Shown here in pieces: positions 1 to 9,719 of a stretch of 64,000 nucleotides of DNA. The stretch covers positions 1-64,000 of the forward strand of contig OX439035.1 of the NCBI GenBank assembly GCA_949317995.1, written 5' to 3'. Numbering within the stretch: the stretch's first letter is position 1; each line of letters begins with the position of its first letter. A model generated the notes under the pieces. That model was given only the letters and a program-made list of their open reading frames with translations. It did no database searches and was not told the origin of the DNA. Both the position numbers and the translations under genes were made by a program. This DNA is from Acholoe squamosa (Eukaryota; Annelida; Polychaeta; Phyllodocida; Polynoidae).

Positions 1-485
1 ATCATTTTCACGTGAAACCCCATCTTATTACCCTATATATAAAAAGGGGTTGCTTCGTCGCTGGTGCCCACCCCATTGAAATAAGCTTGAGTGCTTGCCA
101 GGAACAGATAAACCAAAAGAGGCTACCTAAATCCATGTACTAAATTCAAAATTAACTTGATTTTTTAATTCAAATTATATTTATTTTTTATTTTCAGTAT
201 CTGGTATTAAGATTTATTCATTCTAACATCCGAAATGCCTAGAATTAAACTGTATTAGCAAGGAATGATCATTTTTCAAGATATAGCCTCAAAAATTTTC
301 AGTTAGAAATTAAGCTATGGCCGCCATCTTGGATCTCGATCCAAAGTGATTGGCACCTCTCCTACTTTTATTCACAGAGGGAACTGTTACCCGATTAAAT
401 ATCTGGATTTTACTATCCGAGACCTACAATTTGATAGGTGATATGTTAAGATCTGATGAGTATTTCCAGAGAAATCCCCATCAGA
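1..485. other. No gene recognised
   Basis: AT-rich sequence without an ORF of note and without a repeat I can name. It runs directly into the C/G-rich repeat block that follows. Confidence 0.5.
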
Positions 486-953
486 GGTATTGAAAAAATT
501 CTGACCCCCCCAGTCAAGGGGTTGAAAAAATTCTGACCCCCCCTCAAACCCACCGGCCCCCCCCTGTTGTTAAAAAATGATCACTCCCTTAGATAAAAGA
601 ATACTCATGGAAGATCGTCATGGGGGGGGTGCTTTATTTTCAACCTATTCTTGAGGGGGGGGGCATTTACTTTCAACCTAGTCTTGAGGGGGTCCAAAAA
701 TTTTGGATGTATTCTTTAGGGCGGGCCTTTTATTTTTGACCTATTCTCTTTTGCCAAATGCTCACCCCCACCCCCGCCATGAATAATGAATGCTCCCTTA
801 GCCCCCCCCTCGAGAGGGGTCTGAAAATTTTACGCTGCCCCCCCCCCTTTGAGGGGGGGAGGGGTTGAAAAAATTCTGACCCCCCCCTCAAACCCACCGC
901 CCCCCCCCTGTTGTTAAAAAATGATCACTCCCTTAGATAAAAGAATATTCATG
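486..953. repeat. C/G-run direct repeat block
   Basis: A unit starting GGTTGAAAAAATTCTGACCC, followed by C-runs and a segment ending near ACTCATGGA, occurs at about 519-610 and again at about 861-953 with few changes. Shorter copies of the first part lie at about 490. Between the copies, G-rich units of the type CTATTCTTGAGGGGGG recur about three times. The C-rich and G-rich halves put long C-tracts and G-tracts on the same strand. No coding content is visible. Confidence 0.8.
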
Positions 954-1427
954 GAGAGAGCTTACTAATGTTATTGGGAGGGTCTGAAGCTGGTTTCTGG
1001 CAGGCTGCACTGGAAACAAATGTGCCATACCAGCAAAATACTAGACTCTCCAACCTTCCCGCACATTTCAGGTCGTACATCACACAGTAATCAACCCTCA
1101 TACTTCTCACTAACAGGGTAGATAGAGGACATTCTAACGAATCCATAGATGTAATTTGAGCCCTGAAATCCAAAGATAAGACCCTGTTTTGAGCAAAAAA
1201 CCGGCGAAAATCGGCACTCGGCGATCGTGAGCCGTTTTGTCACTGACGCACGACTGTGAGTTGAAAACGCTAATGTAGTACTAGCCCTCGTAGGAACCAG
1301 GAACCCTCTCGTAGCCCTGCCAAACTTCAAGTCACGAACCCGCTCATACAGGTCCCTCCCACAGCCCAACCCCCATGAGAACTGCCCTACACCGTAAACT
1401 TATGACAAAAAAAAAGCTGTGACTTAC
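954..1427. other. No gene recognised
   Basis: Open frames exist on the minus strand here (for example 1091-1369), but they show no recognisable motif and no codon pattern that sets them apart. This stretch would be intron if the minus-strand exon at 1428-1533 is real, because its splice donor lies at 1422-1427. Confidence 0.4.
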
Positions 1428-1533
1428 TCGGACTACGAATGAGGTATTCGAAGATGTCTTCATAGACAACGTTTGGCCACTCCCGTGGGTTGTTCACCCA
1501 CCCCAGTTCTGGCTTCTTGTAGGGACAATTCAT
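1428..1533 (-). CDS. Host-like first exon, partial (putative)
   Basis: On the minus strand an ATG at 1533 opens 35 codons rich in W, Y, P and acidic residues; the segment VVYEDIFEYLIRSP is typical of a folded protein rather than random translation. The frame stays open to CCG A, followed by a perfect GTAAGT donor (1422-1427 on plus). The W-P-N-V-V-Y-E-D-I-x-x-Y-L-I pattern reminds me of the N-terminal part of SWIM-type/YqaJ-domain proteins that are expanded in marine invertebrates, but this is recollection, not a search. No second exon is found in the window, since the sequence downstream on minus runs off the window start. It may be an isolated or captured exon. Confidence 0.35.
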
Positions 1534-1934
1534 AGCGAAACAATGGCACAAGGCTGAACACGCGTGACTCGAGCGGAGCGCAGCATATAGCGGTTTAATA
1601 GCGAAACTTCATTGCTCGGCCTATATTTCTACAAACCAACTACGAGGGAAGGATATCTGATAGTGCCTATGGAATCTATGAACACATTTATTTCCATACC
1701 TTGGATATTTTTGAGTTTGTATGTCCAGTCTTCAAATCATTGAAGGAAAATCCAACATGGCGGCGCCCATAAGCTGTCGTTTGCTACGGTTTGTAAACAT
1801 CATGGATTGATGTCTAAAACCCATTACACTACACAGGAAAGGGGGATTCTTTATTCCTGAGGAGCTGCGAACACTTTTATAATATATTTTCCATATTTGT
1901 AGACTCTTTTTTGCCTACCCTAAGTCCGAAACTT

Positions 1935-3425
1935 ATGTCGCAAAAAACCACTAGAAGTACGAAACTTTCTCCGCATCTAGCTTTACCTAACCCAACCAGA
2001 ATCAAGATGGCGACTTCCGGTAAGACCAAAACTACCGTATTACAACCTGATTATTCTGATTCTGAGGGTGAAGAACTGAAATATTTACCCAAATTGAACT
2101 ACAAAGCTAGTACCAAGGACCTGGTGGATAAGATAAATGAACTGGAGGCTCGCCTAAAATCCCAGGAAACCATAAATCAAGGTACGGTTCGGCTGCTACG
2201 CGGAATGGAACTTCGCTTGTTCGGCCCAAATGGCTTCCCAGCGAATGAGACTATGTCTATACCTAAGATCGAACAAAAAATCACTGAAATTGAGGAATCG
2301 GTCTCAACACATAGTGACAAAATCGAAATCAATGCATCTGAAACGGTGAAAATTCGTAGTTTAACTGATAAGCATGATGATCAGTTCTCACGCATTGATT
2401 TAGATAGGAAGAAAAGGGTATTGATAATTGAAGGCTTAAATGAGGATAAGCCTGCAAGCCTAAGAGAAACCTTGGATCAGCTCCTGAATGACCTCTCACT
2501 TGACTTTAATAATACTGCTGCAGAAGCAATATACCGTAGAGGTAAAAGGAAGACCCTAACTCCACAACAGAAAAAGAATCCACATTTCAAACCACCAAAT
2601 CGACCAATAGTTGTAGTGTTCTCCTCTGCCCAATATAAGCTGAGAATGTTTGGAAATATCAAGAATCTTCAAGGAAACCCTACATGGAAGGGACTACACC
2701 TTGCTGACGACATCACACCTGAGGAGAAGCGAATACAGAAGGACGTAAGGGCCATACAGGCTCTAGCCAGGAATAGAGGAATCGACTGCAATGCTAAGGG
2801 TACAAACCTGGTGATTGAGGGCAAATTATTCCCATACAAAGAAATTAACAATCTTCCGTATGATCTGTCCCTAAAGAACGCCAAGACGGTAGAAACCCCA
2901 GATGGGATAGCTTTCCAAGGAGAACATTCTATATTTTCTAACCTATACAAATGTCCCATCACATTTGAAAACCAACAATACGATTCAGTAGAAAGGGCCT
3001 ATCATGCTAAGAAATGCATAGTTAGTAACCAGGTGAACATTTTGAGAAGGGTACTTGCAGCTAAGACCCCTATGGACAGCATGTTTGCAGCTAAACAATG
3101 CAACATCTCAAATGACTGGTATGACATTGATGAAGAGGTCATGGGCAGATTACTTGAAATAAAATTTGCACAGCCTAACCTACTCCAAGCATTGATTGAC
3201 TCCAAAGGAAAATACCTCTACGAGGCCACCTACCACAACACCTATGGCATCGGTTTCCACCTAGGGCAGAAGGACCAAATAACCATTAATAATGTGGCCC
3301 ACAACCAACACGAATGCTCTAATAAGCTGGGGGAAATGCTTATGAAAATAAGGTATAAGCATACAAACGAAGATCCACTACCAACATCAGAAGAAATTAG
3401 GCTACAAGACGCTAGAAGGAATTAA
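1935..3425 (+). CDS. LINE-1 ORF1: coiled-coil/RRM-like RNA-binding protein fused to a NADAR domain
   Basis: A protein of 496 aa from the first ATG (the frame is open further back to a TTG at 1911). The N-terminal 50 residues are polar and basic. Heptad-rich segments at about 60-150 suggest a coiled coil. Residues about 155-300 resemble the RRM and C-terminal domain of L1-type ORF1p, with RVLIIEGLNE, RPIVVVF and the WKGLHLADDITPEEKRIQKD stretch. Residues about 323-476 are a NADAR/YbiA-like domain: IFSNLY, SVERAYHAKK (E353), NDWYD (W395), LYEATYHNTYGIG (E430) and NKLGEMLMKIR all match the family signature in order. ORF1p proteins coat the element RNA. The bacterial NADAR relatives are N-glycosidases acting on ADP-ribosyl or related ribosyl substrates. 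Activity of this copy is inference. Confidence 0.85.
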   Translation: MSQKTTRSTKLSPHLALPNPTRIKMATSGKTKTTVLQPDYSDSEGEELKYLPKLNYKASTKDLVDKINELEARLKSQETINQGTVRLLRGMELRLFGPNGFPANETMSIPKIEQKITEIEESVSTHSDKIEINASETVKIRSLTDKHDDQFSRIDLDRKKRVLIIEGLNEDKPASLRETLDQLLNDLSLDFNNTAAEAIYRRGKRKTLTPQQKKNPHFKPPNRPIVVVFSSAQYKLRMFGNIKNLQGNPTWKGLHLADDITPEEKRIQKDVRAIQALARNRGIDCNAKGTNLVIEGKLFPYKEINNLPYDLSLKNAKTVETPDGIAFQGEHSIFSNLYKCPITFENQQYDSVERAYHAKKCIVSNQVNILRRVLAAKTPMDSMFAAKQCNISNDWYDIDEEVMGRLLEIKFAQPNLLQALIDSKGKYLYEATYHNTYGIGFHLGQKDQITINNVAHNQHECSNKLGEMLMKIRYKHTNEDPLPTSEEIRLQDARRN

Positions 3426-3747
3426 ATATACCTGAGTCTGCTCTATTACGAATCACATCTACATATATATTATTTAACTATATTTAATATAAACTTGTTT
3501 CCTTCCTTCCCCACATACACAGATTTTACCCGCTGTCATGTTGCTGCTACGTCTCAACACACCTGTATCAACCGATGAAAATGTACTGTACCGGTAGAGG
3601 GTGCGGCATTAAGGCCTATGCCCCTTTTGTGGTTAATACCTTGATAGATATTTATGGAGCCTGGGGGGGCTCTGATTGTAACTGTAAAAATAAAATTTAT
3701 CCAGTAACATTGTACATTGTACTGTTCAACCTAATATTACCTATAAT

Positions 3748-6618
3748 ATGCAACACACATTATTGAATGACTTATCAGGTACCAAGGGCCTACGACTGAT
3801 GCATATGAATGCTCGTAGTTTCAAATGTAACTATGCTAGCATCTGTGCTGAAATCTACCCTGCAAATTTTGAAATTTTTACCTTCTCTGAAACTTGGTTT
3901 AAAAGTGAAGATGACGAATCGAATTATCAATTTTCTGGCTACACACGTTATAGACTAGATAGACAAGTCCTAGATGAAAAAGGTAACATCAAAATTGGTG
4001 GTGGTGTATGTATCTATATCAAACAGAGTTTGAGTCATGACTATGATAAATTCTCCACACTATCCCGCTCAGACTCTAACATTGAACTTCAATGTATAAC
4101 CATAACCAAAGACCATATGAAACCTATCCTACTTTTTAATGTGTACAGACCCCCTGATGGATCTAAAACTGCTTTTATAGATACATTAATTGAGATGGTC
4201 TCTACTATAGATGACAAAGACCAATATGAAATTATTGCCATGGGTGACTTTAACTTCAATGTTACTGAAGATTGTGAGCTAGTCCACGATTTGTTGAACA
4301 AAATGAAGGGTATAGGTTTAAAACAAGAAATTAAGGCTGGTACCAGGAAAAAATCCATATTAGATTTGATATTCACCAACGTAAGAATGAATTATATTTA
4401 CACGGGTGTCTGTAATAACACTATAACTGATCATTTACCAGTGTTCTTGGTAAGAAAGAAATGGAAAGTTAAAACTGAAAAGGTCTATATAACCGGTAGG
4501 TCATACTCCAAATTAGATAATACTACACTATTGAGAGAATTCGATGCCTATGACTGGACTGAATTTAATAATACCAATGATGTTAACTGTGCTTGGTCTC
4601 ATATGGAATTAGCAATAAGGAAAATCCTAGATAAACACTGCCCAGTTCACAAATTTTTGGTTAATAAATATAGAGACCCTTGGATGTCCCAAGAAGTTTA
4701 CGAGACTATACGAGAAAAAAATGTCAAACTCTGGAAAGCAAGACGCTCTGGTAAAGAGGAAGATTGGAAATCTTCAAGGGAAGCACGTAACATAGCTAAT
4801 AAAATCATTAATAAAGCAAGGAAAAATTTCTTCAAGGAACAGCTGGAAGTACATAAGAATGACCATAAGAAATTCTGGAGAACCATTAATAATATTCTAC
4901 CGGGTCACCCTAACCGATCAAATAAAATATCACTAATTGACCATGAAAACAATAACAGACCAATTGAAGATGAAAAAGTTTCTGACTTCATCAACCAATA
5001 TTTTATTAATATAGGTCCCTTGCTTGCCAAAAACTTATTTATCCCATGGAAACCTTACGATGAACATGTGATGAATCAAATTGATAATATTGAAACCAAT
5101 GTACAAGAAGTAGCAAAATTGGTACATGACATAAACACTATCAAATCCTCAGCTATTGAAAATATCTCTACATCTATTCTAAAAACAGTTTTCATACATG
5201 CACCCTCTAAACTAGTCAAAATCTTCAACCTGTCTTTTGCTCAAAATTGTATCCCAGATTCTTGGAAGATATCAAAAGTCACACCTATACCTAAAGCGGG
5301 AGATCAGAAATTAGTAAACAATTATAGACCGATTTCACTACTTCCTTTACCAGGTAAATTAATAGAGAAAATTGTACATAACCGAGTTTATGGATTCTTA
5401 ATAAAAGAAAATATACTTACACCGAAACAAGGTGGATTCAGATCTGGTTTTAGTACTATAGATACATTAGCAAAATTTACTGATGACATTAAAAGAAATT
5501 TAAATGTGGGCAACTCAACAGTGGCTGCTTTTATAGATCTCAAGAAAGCATTTGATACTGTAGACCATTCAGTTCTATTAACCAAAATACATCACTATGG
5601 TATTAGATCGAATACATATCACTGGTTCAAAAATTATTTAGAAAATAGATATCAAACTACCATAGCCAATGGATCACTATCTAAGCAAGCTAAAGTGTTA
5701 TGTGGCGTACCCCAGGGCTCGATTTTGGGTCCGCTATTATTCTTAATCTATGTCAATGATGTTACTAAATGTGTGAAAAATTGCGAGGTTAGACTTTACG
5801 CTGACGATACTGTAATTTATTCTTCTCAAAATGTTTTTGAACATGCAAAAAATTATCTACAAAGTGATCTGGAGGCTTATGAAACCTGGTGTATTCAAAA
5901 TAAATTATCTATAAATGCCTCTAAAACGAAAATTATGTTTTTCTCCTCTAGTACAAGGAGATTAAATACCTTAACTGCCAACATTAAACTCAACGAGCAG
6001 CTATTACAAGTGGTACCTAGCTATAAGTACCTAGGTGTTATACTGGACTCACTACTCCATTACAACTTACATTTAAGCAACCAAGTTAAAACTATAGCCT
6101 ATAAGACATACAAATTATGTCTATTAAGAAAATATCTAGATGTCAAATTAGCTATACAAATATATAAAGCAACTATACTACCCTATATGGAATATGCTGA
6201 TATTGTTTTCATGTCTACTTACGACAAATACCTGGACCCACTTCAATATGCTCAAAACAGGTGTTTAAAAATTTGTTTAAAAGTCCCACATTTAACCAAT
6301 ACAAAATATGTACACAATGCCTCTGGAGTGAATATGCTGGTTGATAGAAGAGATGCTCATTTATTAAACTATATGTACAACAGATCGAAATGTGATGTGT
6401 ATAGAGATAAAAGAAATCTAACTACTCGTCTACATGACGCCCCCACTGTTAAATGTATTACCCCAAATTGCCTTTCATATGCTAGAAGTGTAGAATTCCA
6501 TGGTGCTATTGCTTGGAACTCCTTGCCAAAGGATCGAAGAAACACTCTAGAATTTACTAAATTTAAAAATGATACAATTATCCTAATGAAAACCCTATTG
6601 CCCTATGACGAAGATTAA
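3748..6618 (+). CDS. LINE-1 ORF2: APE-type endonuclease and reverse transcriptase
   Basis: A 956-aa ORF from a good ATG. Residues 1-235 are an exonuclease-endonuclease-phosphatase domain: FSETWF (catalytic Glu), IGGGVCIYIK, NVYRPPDG, MGDFNFN (Asp/Asn pair), a LDLIFTN strand, and TDHLPV with the catalytic Asp-His. The RT occupies about 480-780: NNYRPISLLPLPGKLIEKI, QGGFRSGFSTIDTLAKF, FIDLKKAFDTVDH (motif A, near 593-605), GVPQGSILGPLLF (motif B) and YADD (684-687). A thumb and C-terminal region follow with YKYLGVILD. No zinc knuckle is visible at the end. Such proteins nick target DNA and copy the element RNA in place. All key residues are present, so this copy may be active. Confidence 0.95.
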   Translation: MQHTLLNDLSGTKGLRLMHMNARSFKCNYASICAEIYPANFEIFTFSETWFKSEDDESNYQFSGYTRYRLDRQVLDEKGNIKIGGGVCIYIKQSLSHDYDKFSTLSRSDSNIELQCITITKDHMKPILLFNVYRPPDGSKTAFIDTLIEMVSTIDDKDQYEIIAMGDFNFNVTEDCELVHDLLNKMKGIGLKQEIKAGTRKKSILDLIFTNVRMNYIYTGVCNNTITDHLPVFLVRKKWKVKTEKVYITGRSYSKLDNTTLLREFDAYDWTEFNNTNDVNCAWSHMELAIRKILDKHCPVHKFLVNKYRDPWMSQEVYETIREKNVKLWKARRSGKEEDWKSSREARNIANKIINKARKNFFKEQLEVHKNDHKKFWRTINNILPGHPNRSNKISLIDHENNNRPIEDEKVSDFINQYFINIGPLLAKNLFIPWKPYDEHVMNQIDNIETNVQEVAKLVHDINTIKSSAIENISTSILKTVFIHAPSKLVKIFNLSFAQNCIPDSWKISKVTPIPKAGDQKLVNNYRPISLLPLPGKLIEKIVHNRVYGFLIKENILTPKQGGFRSGFSTIDTLAKFTDDIKRNLNVGNSTVAAFIDLKKAFDTVDHSVLLTKIHHYGIRSNTYHWFKNYLENRYQTTIANGSLSKQAKVLCGVPQGSILGPLLFLIYVNDVTKCVKNCEVRLYADDTVIYSSQNVFEHAKNYLQSDLEAYETWCIQNKLSINASKTKIMFFSSSTRRLNTLTANIKLNEQLLQVVPSYKYLGVILDSLLHYNLHLSNQVKTIAYKTYKLCLLRKYLDVKLAIQIYKATILPYMEYADIVFMSTYDKYLDPLQYAQNRCLKICLKVPHLTNTKYVHNASGVNMLVDRRDAHLLNYMYNRSKCDVYRDKRNLTTRLHDAPTVKCITPNCLSYARSVEFHGAIAWNSLPKDRRNTLEFTKFKNDTIILMKTLLPYDED

Positions 6619-7029
6619 CTAATCAATATTGTGAGTTGTGTGTACGTTAATTGCTCAATTGCTCAATGAAAATATTACATTGTTACAGCTAATTTACGAT
6701 TTACCCCCCCCATGTATGTGTTCTCCATTTCATTAGTATTTATATAACAAGTGTCATAAGTTTCTAATATTATTTATAAGTCAGGTAGGACCAGAAGTAT
6801 CAACCTAAACACTTCTGTGGGGATGAGGTCCTCTGCCTTCTTTTTTGTCACTATTTGGAACCTAGTATATAATATTATTGACTTCACCTGTTTCTTGTCA
6901 ATCAACTCGAACAGTTTGTCTTCTGTACTTGGAAATACTTGTGATTATCAATACTATTGCTTCTATTGCCAATAATGTATGACGAAATGAAATTCTGACA
7001 AATAAAGTGAATTCAAAACAAAAAAAAAA
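6619..7029 (+). other. LINE-1 3' UTR, polyadenylation signal and A-tail
   Basis: Non-coding tail of LINE-1. AATAAA lies at 7001-7006 and a run of A at 7020-7029 ends the element. The last 40 bases resemble the 3' end of LINE-3 at about 48405-48449, where CAAATAAAGT and an A-run recur. Confidence 0.7.
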
Positions 7030-7143
7030 TGCCCAAGATATCAAGTTTCTGTCTGTATCTCGCCTTGTCAGCAGCGTCCTCTATCCTCTCCATGTAATCC
7101 CACGACATGTCAGCGTAAATTTCCAGAAAAAATACTTCTATGG
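7030..7143 (-). other. Exon-like open segment abutting the LINE-1 tail
   Basis: Read on the minus strand, a CGTTAG acceptor-like site is followed by about 45 open codons that look protein-like (for example FLEIYADMSWDYMERIEDAA and ARYRQKLDILGI) and that stop where the LINE-1 A-tail begins. This could be a host exon interrupted by LINE-1, or part of another element. I do not recognise the family. The remaining 140 bp up to LINE-2 include, on plus, AAAATGGCGG, a good start context followed by about 28 open codons. Confidence 0.3.
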
Positions 7144-7284
7144 CCAACCGCAGTTCCGGTAAAACCTAACGACGTGTGACACTTGCTCACGTTGACGTTG
7201 TTTACTCTCTGTCCCCAAACAAAATGGCGGATCGTCAAGGCGACCGGCGTCAATATGACGTGACCGGAAGACGTTGCCCGTCTC

Positions 7285-8533
7285 GAAGAATGACCCCAAG
7301 ATATTTATAACTAGGTACAACTTGTAACATCAAATTGTTCATGGTGATATTAGCTGACAAAGTGTTAAGTTTCATGGTACATGATGAGAAAATCATTATT
7401 TTTGTTTTAGCAATATTAACCGACAGCTTTTTTTTTTTGCTCACACCAGGTATTATACATTTCTAAATCCTCCTGCAAACACATTTTAGCAGTTTCAAAA
7501 TTATTATGAGAAGTATAAATCACAGTATCATCAGCATATAATTGAATTTTACAGTTTTTTATACATTTAATTACATCATTAACATACACCAGAAAGAGTA
7601 GAGGTCCCAATATTGAACCTTGAGGAACACCACATACCACTCTGCACATTCTAGAAGAAATACCATTTGCCTTAACAATTTGTTTCCTATCGACCAGATA
7701 ATCTTTAAACCAATGATATGTGTCAGATCTTATACCATAATTATGAAGTTTAATAAGGAGTACTGAATGGTCTACAGTATCAAAAGCCTTCCTCAAATCT
7801 ATGAAAGCGGCAACAGTGGAATTACCAACATTAAGGTCTCTTTTAATATCATCAGTGAATTTAGCTAGTGTATCCACAGTGCTGAAGCCAGGGCGAAAAC
7901 CACCTTGAAAATTTGTTAAAATATTTTCATCTTTTAAGAATCCATATAATCTATTGTGAGCAATTTTTTCGATTAGTTTACAGGGTAAAGGAATTAATGA
8001 GATAGGCCTATAATTATTTACCATCTTTAAATTACCAGATTTCGGTATAGGAGTAACTTTTGAGATCTTCCATTTAGCAGGTACCGAGGCTGTTGTAAAA
8101 GATAAATTAAAAATTTTGACTAGTTTATCAGGGTCGTGAGAGAAAAGTTTTTTTAGAATTTTCGATGATATCTGATCAATGGCTGAGGATTTAAGTGGGT
8201 AATGTCATGGACTAGTTCAATAACTTCTTGCGCATTGGTTTGAAAATTTTTTATGGTGTTAACAGTAGGTGGATCATAACTTTTCCATGGCGTGTGCATG
8301 TTAGTAGCTAATTTGGGTCCAATGTTGGAAAAGTATTCATTAATAAAGTCAGAGGTTTCATTTCTAGGAATAGTCTTATTATCATTTTCATGATCCACTA
8401 AATTTATATCACAAGCTCTGTTCTTATGACCAGGGATTAATTTGTTTATAATACGCCAAAATTTACGATGATCATTTTTATGGGATTCAGCTTGTTCTTG
8501 AGACATGTTAGAACTTGGAGTACAACCTGACAT
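7285..8533 (-). pseudogene. LINE-2 ORF2 remnant (reverse transcriptase)
   Basis: Three overlapping frames carry the RT core: a pre-RT segment (8533-8153, KNDHRKFWRIINKLIPGH), the fingers/palm (8024-7416, with NNYRPISLIPLPCKLIEKI, FIDLRKAFDTVDH, GVPQGSILGPLLF and YADD) and the post-YADD part (7444-7285, SVNIAKTKIMIF and SYKYLGVIL). Frameshifts separate them, one of them in a run of A/T near 7430. The order and motifs match LINE-1 ORF2 closely. EN and the C-terminal third are absent, so it cannot give an active protein. Confidence 0.9.
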
Positions 8534-8896
8534 TTCAACTCTCCTTCATATCCCCTCATTACAAAGTTGAAAAAATAATTAAAGTTGGGGTCAATAAATG
8601 TTAGTTGGTACAATATAGTAATTGCTAATTTAGGTACTATAACACGGGTATAGGCCTTATTGCCACCCATGGTATCGATATAGGATTGAGTCTTCAACTA
8701 GTTTCAGGGGGCATTGGGAATCCCAGGGAAAATTTTCCAATTAAATCAAGTCAAATATGGTATATATAGTAGTATTCTGATGGAACATAGATTAATTCGA
8801 TGTTTAATGTATAGAATAGTAAGTACCGGTACACTATAAATTGTTTTTATATATGTTTGTGTTCATTGAGTCCAGTAATATGTAGCGATATCCGTT

Positions 8897-9719
8897 TTAG
8901 GCTTGGGGCTGATTAAGGTCCTGGTTTCTTGCCATGTCGAGTCGAACTTCTTCTGCAGTTTTGAGAGGGTCTTCGCCTGTGTGTAACCTATGTACTTCTA
9001 CCAGAATTTCTCCCAGCTTGTTAGCACAGTTAGACTTTGCCACATTGGTTATTACAATATCCTCCTTCTGGCCTAGATGGTACTCACAGCCATATGTTTT
9101 ATTTTGTGTGGCCTCATACATGTATTTTCCTTTGAAGGATGTCAATTTGTTCCTGAGGAGAGGATTATTGAATTTAATTTCAACAAGTTTGTACATGGTA
9201 GCTTCTTCCTTGTCAAACCAATCATTTGTTTTTTTACAGGTCTTGGCAGCAAACATTGCTTCAGTAGGAGTACTAGCTGCCATAACTTTTCGCAGTATGT
9301 GGGGTTGGTTGGATTTAACACACATCTCCGCACAGTAAGCCCTTTCCACTGAGTCAAACATCTAGCCATGGTATTGTATTTGGCAGGGATAGAGATTCGA
9401 GAAAACTGAATAAGGCCCTTGAAAAGCTACACCATCAGGGGTAACAATTGTCATTGTCCAGGGATAGTCCATTTGGTAGGGTGCCAAGCTCCCCATGGCC
9501 ATAGGATACACCATCAACAATAATAGTATTCCCTCTTACGGTTGCATTAATCTGTTTGCTCCTGGCCAGGGCCTGAATAGATCTTAGATCTTTCTGCATT
9601 TGTTTTTCTTTAGGAGACATGTCGTCTGAAAGATGTACCCCTTTCCAAGTAGGATTGTTTCTCAGCTTGCTGATGTTGGCAAAGATCAGAGATTTGTAGT
9701 GTGTAGCAGTAAACACTAT
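8897..9719 (-). pseudogene. LINE-2 ORF1 remnant with NADAR domain
   Basis: The minus-strand frame at 9716-9435 matches the RRM/CTD part of LINE-1 ORF1 (NNPTWKGVHLSDDMSPKEKQ, RSIQALARSKQI). After a frameshift near 9440 the NADAR domain continues to 8897, with one in-frame TAG at about 9364 just before the MFDSVERAYCAE segment. NADAR signatures retained are SVERAY, NDWFD, KFNNPLL, YMYEATQNKTYG and NKLGEILVEV. The region between about 9430 and 9365 also encodes the FSNLY part when read in the NADAR frame. The C-terminal tail (EDPLKTAEEVRLDMARN) parallels that of LINE-1, so the two copies are one family. Confidence 0.85.

Larger units (their letters stand above)
1750..7029 (+). mobile_element. 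LINE-1: NADAR-bearing non-LTR retrotransposon, nearly intact
   Basis: The element has a 5' UTR, ORF1 (1935-3425), a spacer of 322 bp without a convincing gene, ORF2 (3748-6618), a 3' UTR (6619-7019) with AATAAA at 7001-7006, and a terminal A-tract at 7020-7029. Both ORFs are open without frameshift or premature stop, so this copy is young or still able to move. The RT sequence groups it with the Jockey/CR1/L2 side of the LINE tree. The 5' boundary is uncertain; I place it near 1750, where CpG-bearing sequence with ATGGCGGCG begins. I could not find a convincing target-site duplication. Confidence 0.8.
7285..9719 (-). mobile_element. LINE-2: decayed, doubly truncated NADAR LINE
   Basis: A minus-strand relative of LINE-1 in which ORF1 remnants (9719-8897) are followed by ORF2 remnants (8533-7285). 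The endonuclease part is missing: the sequence between 8533 and 8897 has no EN homology. The copy begins inside the RRM-like part of ORF1 and stops abruptly in ORF2 just after the YKYLGVIL motif, so it lacks both ends, including the 3' UTR and tail. Loss of the 3' end is not the usual outcome of target-primed reverse transcription and points to later deletion or rearrangement. Confidence 0.85.

Noticed and set aside
1750-9719. LINE-1 and LINE-2 as one insertion with twin-priming inversion
   Set aside because: LINE-1 is complete to its A-tail and LINE-2 duplicates the same ORFs in a diverged form, so they are separate insertions.
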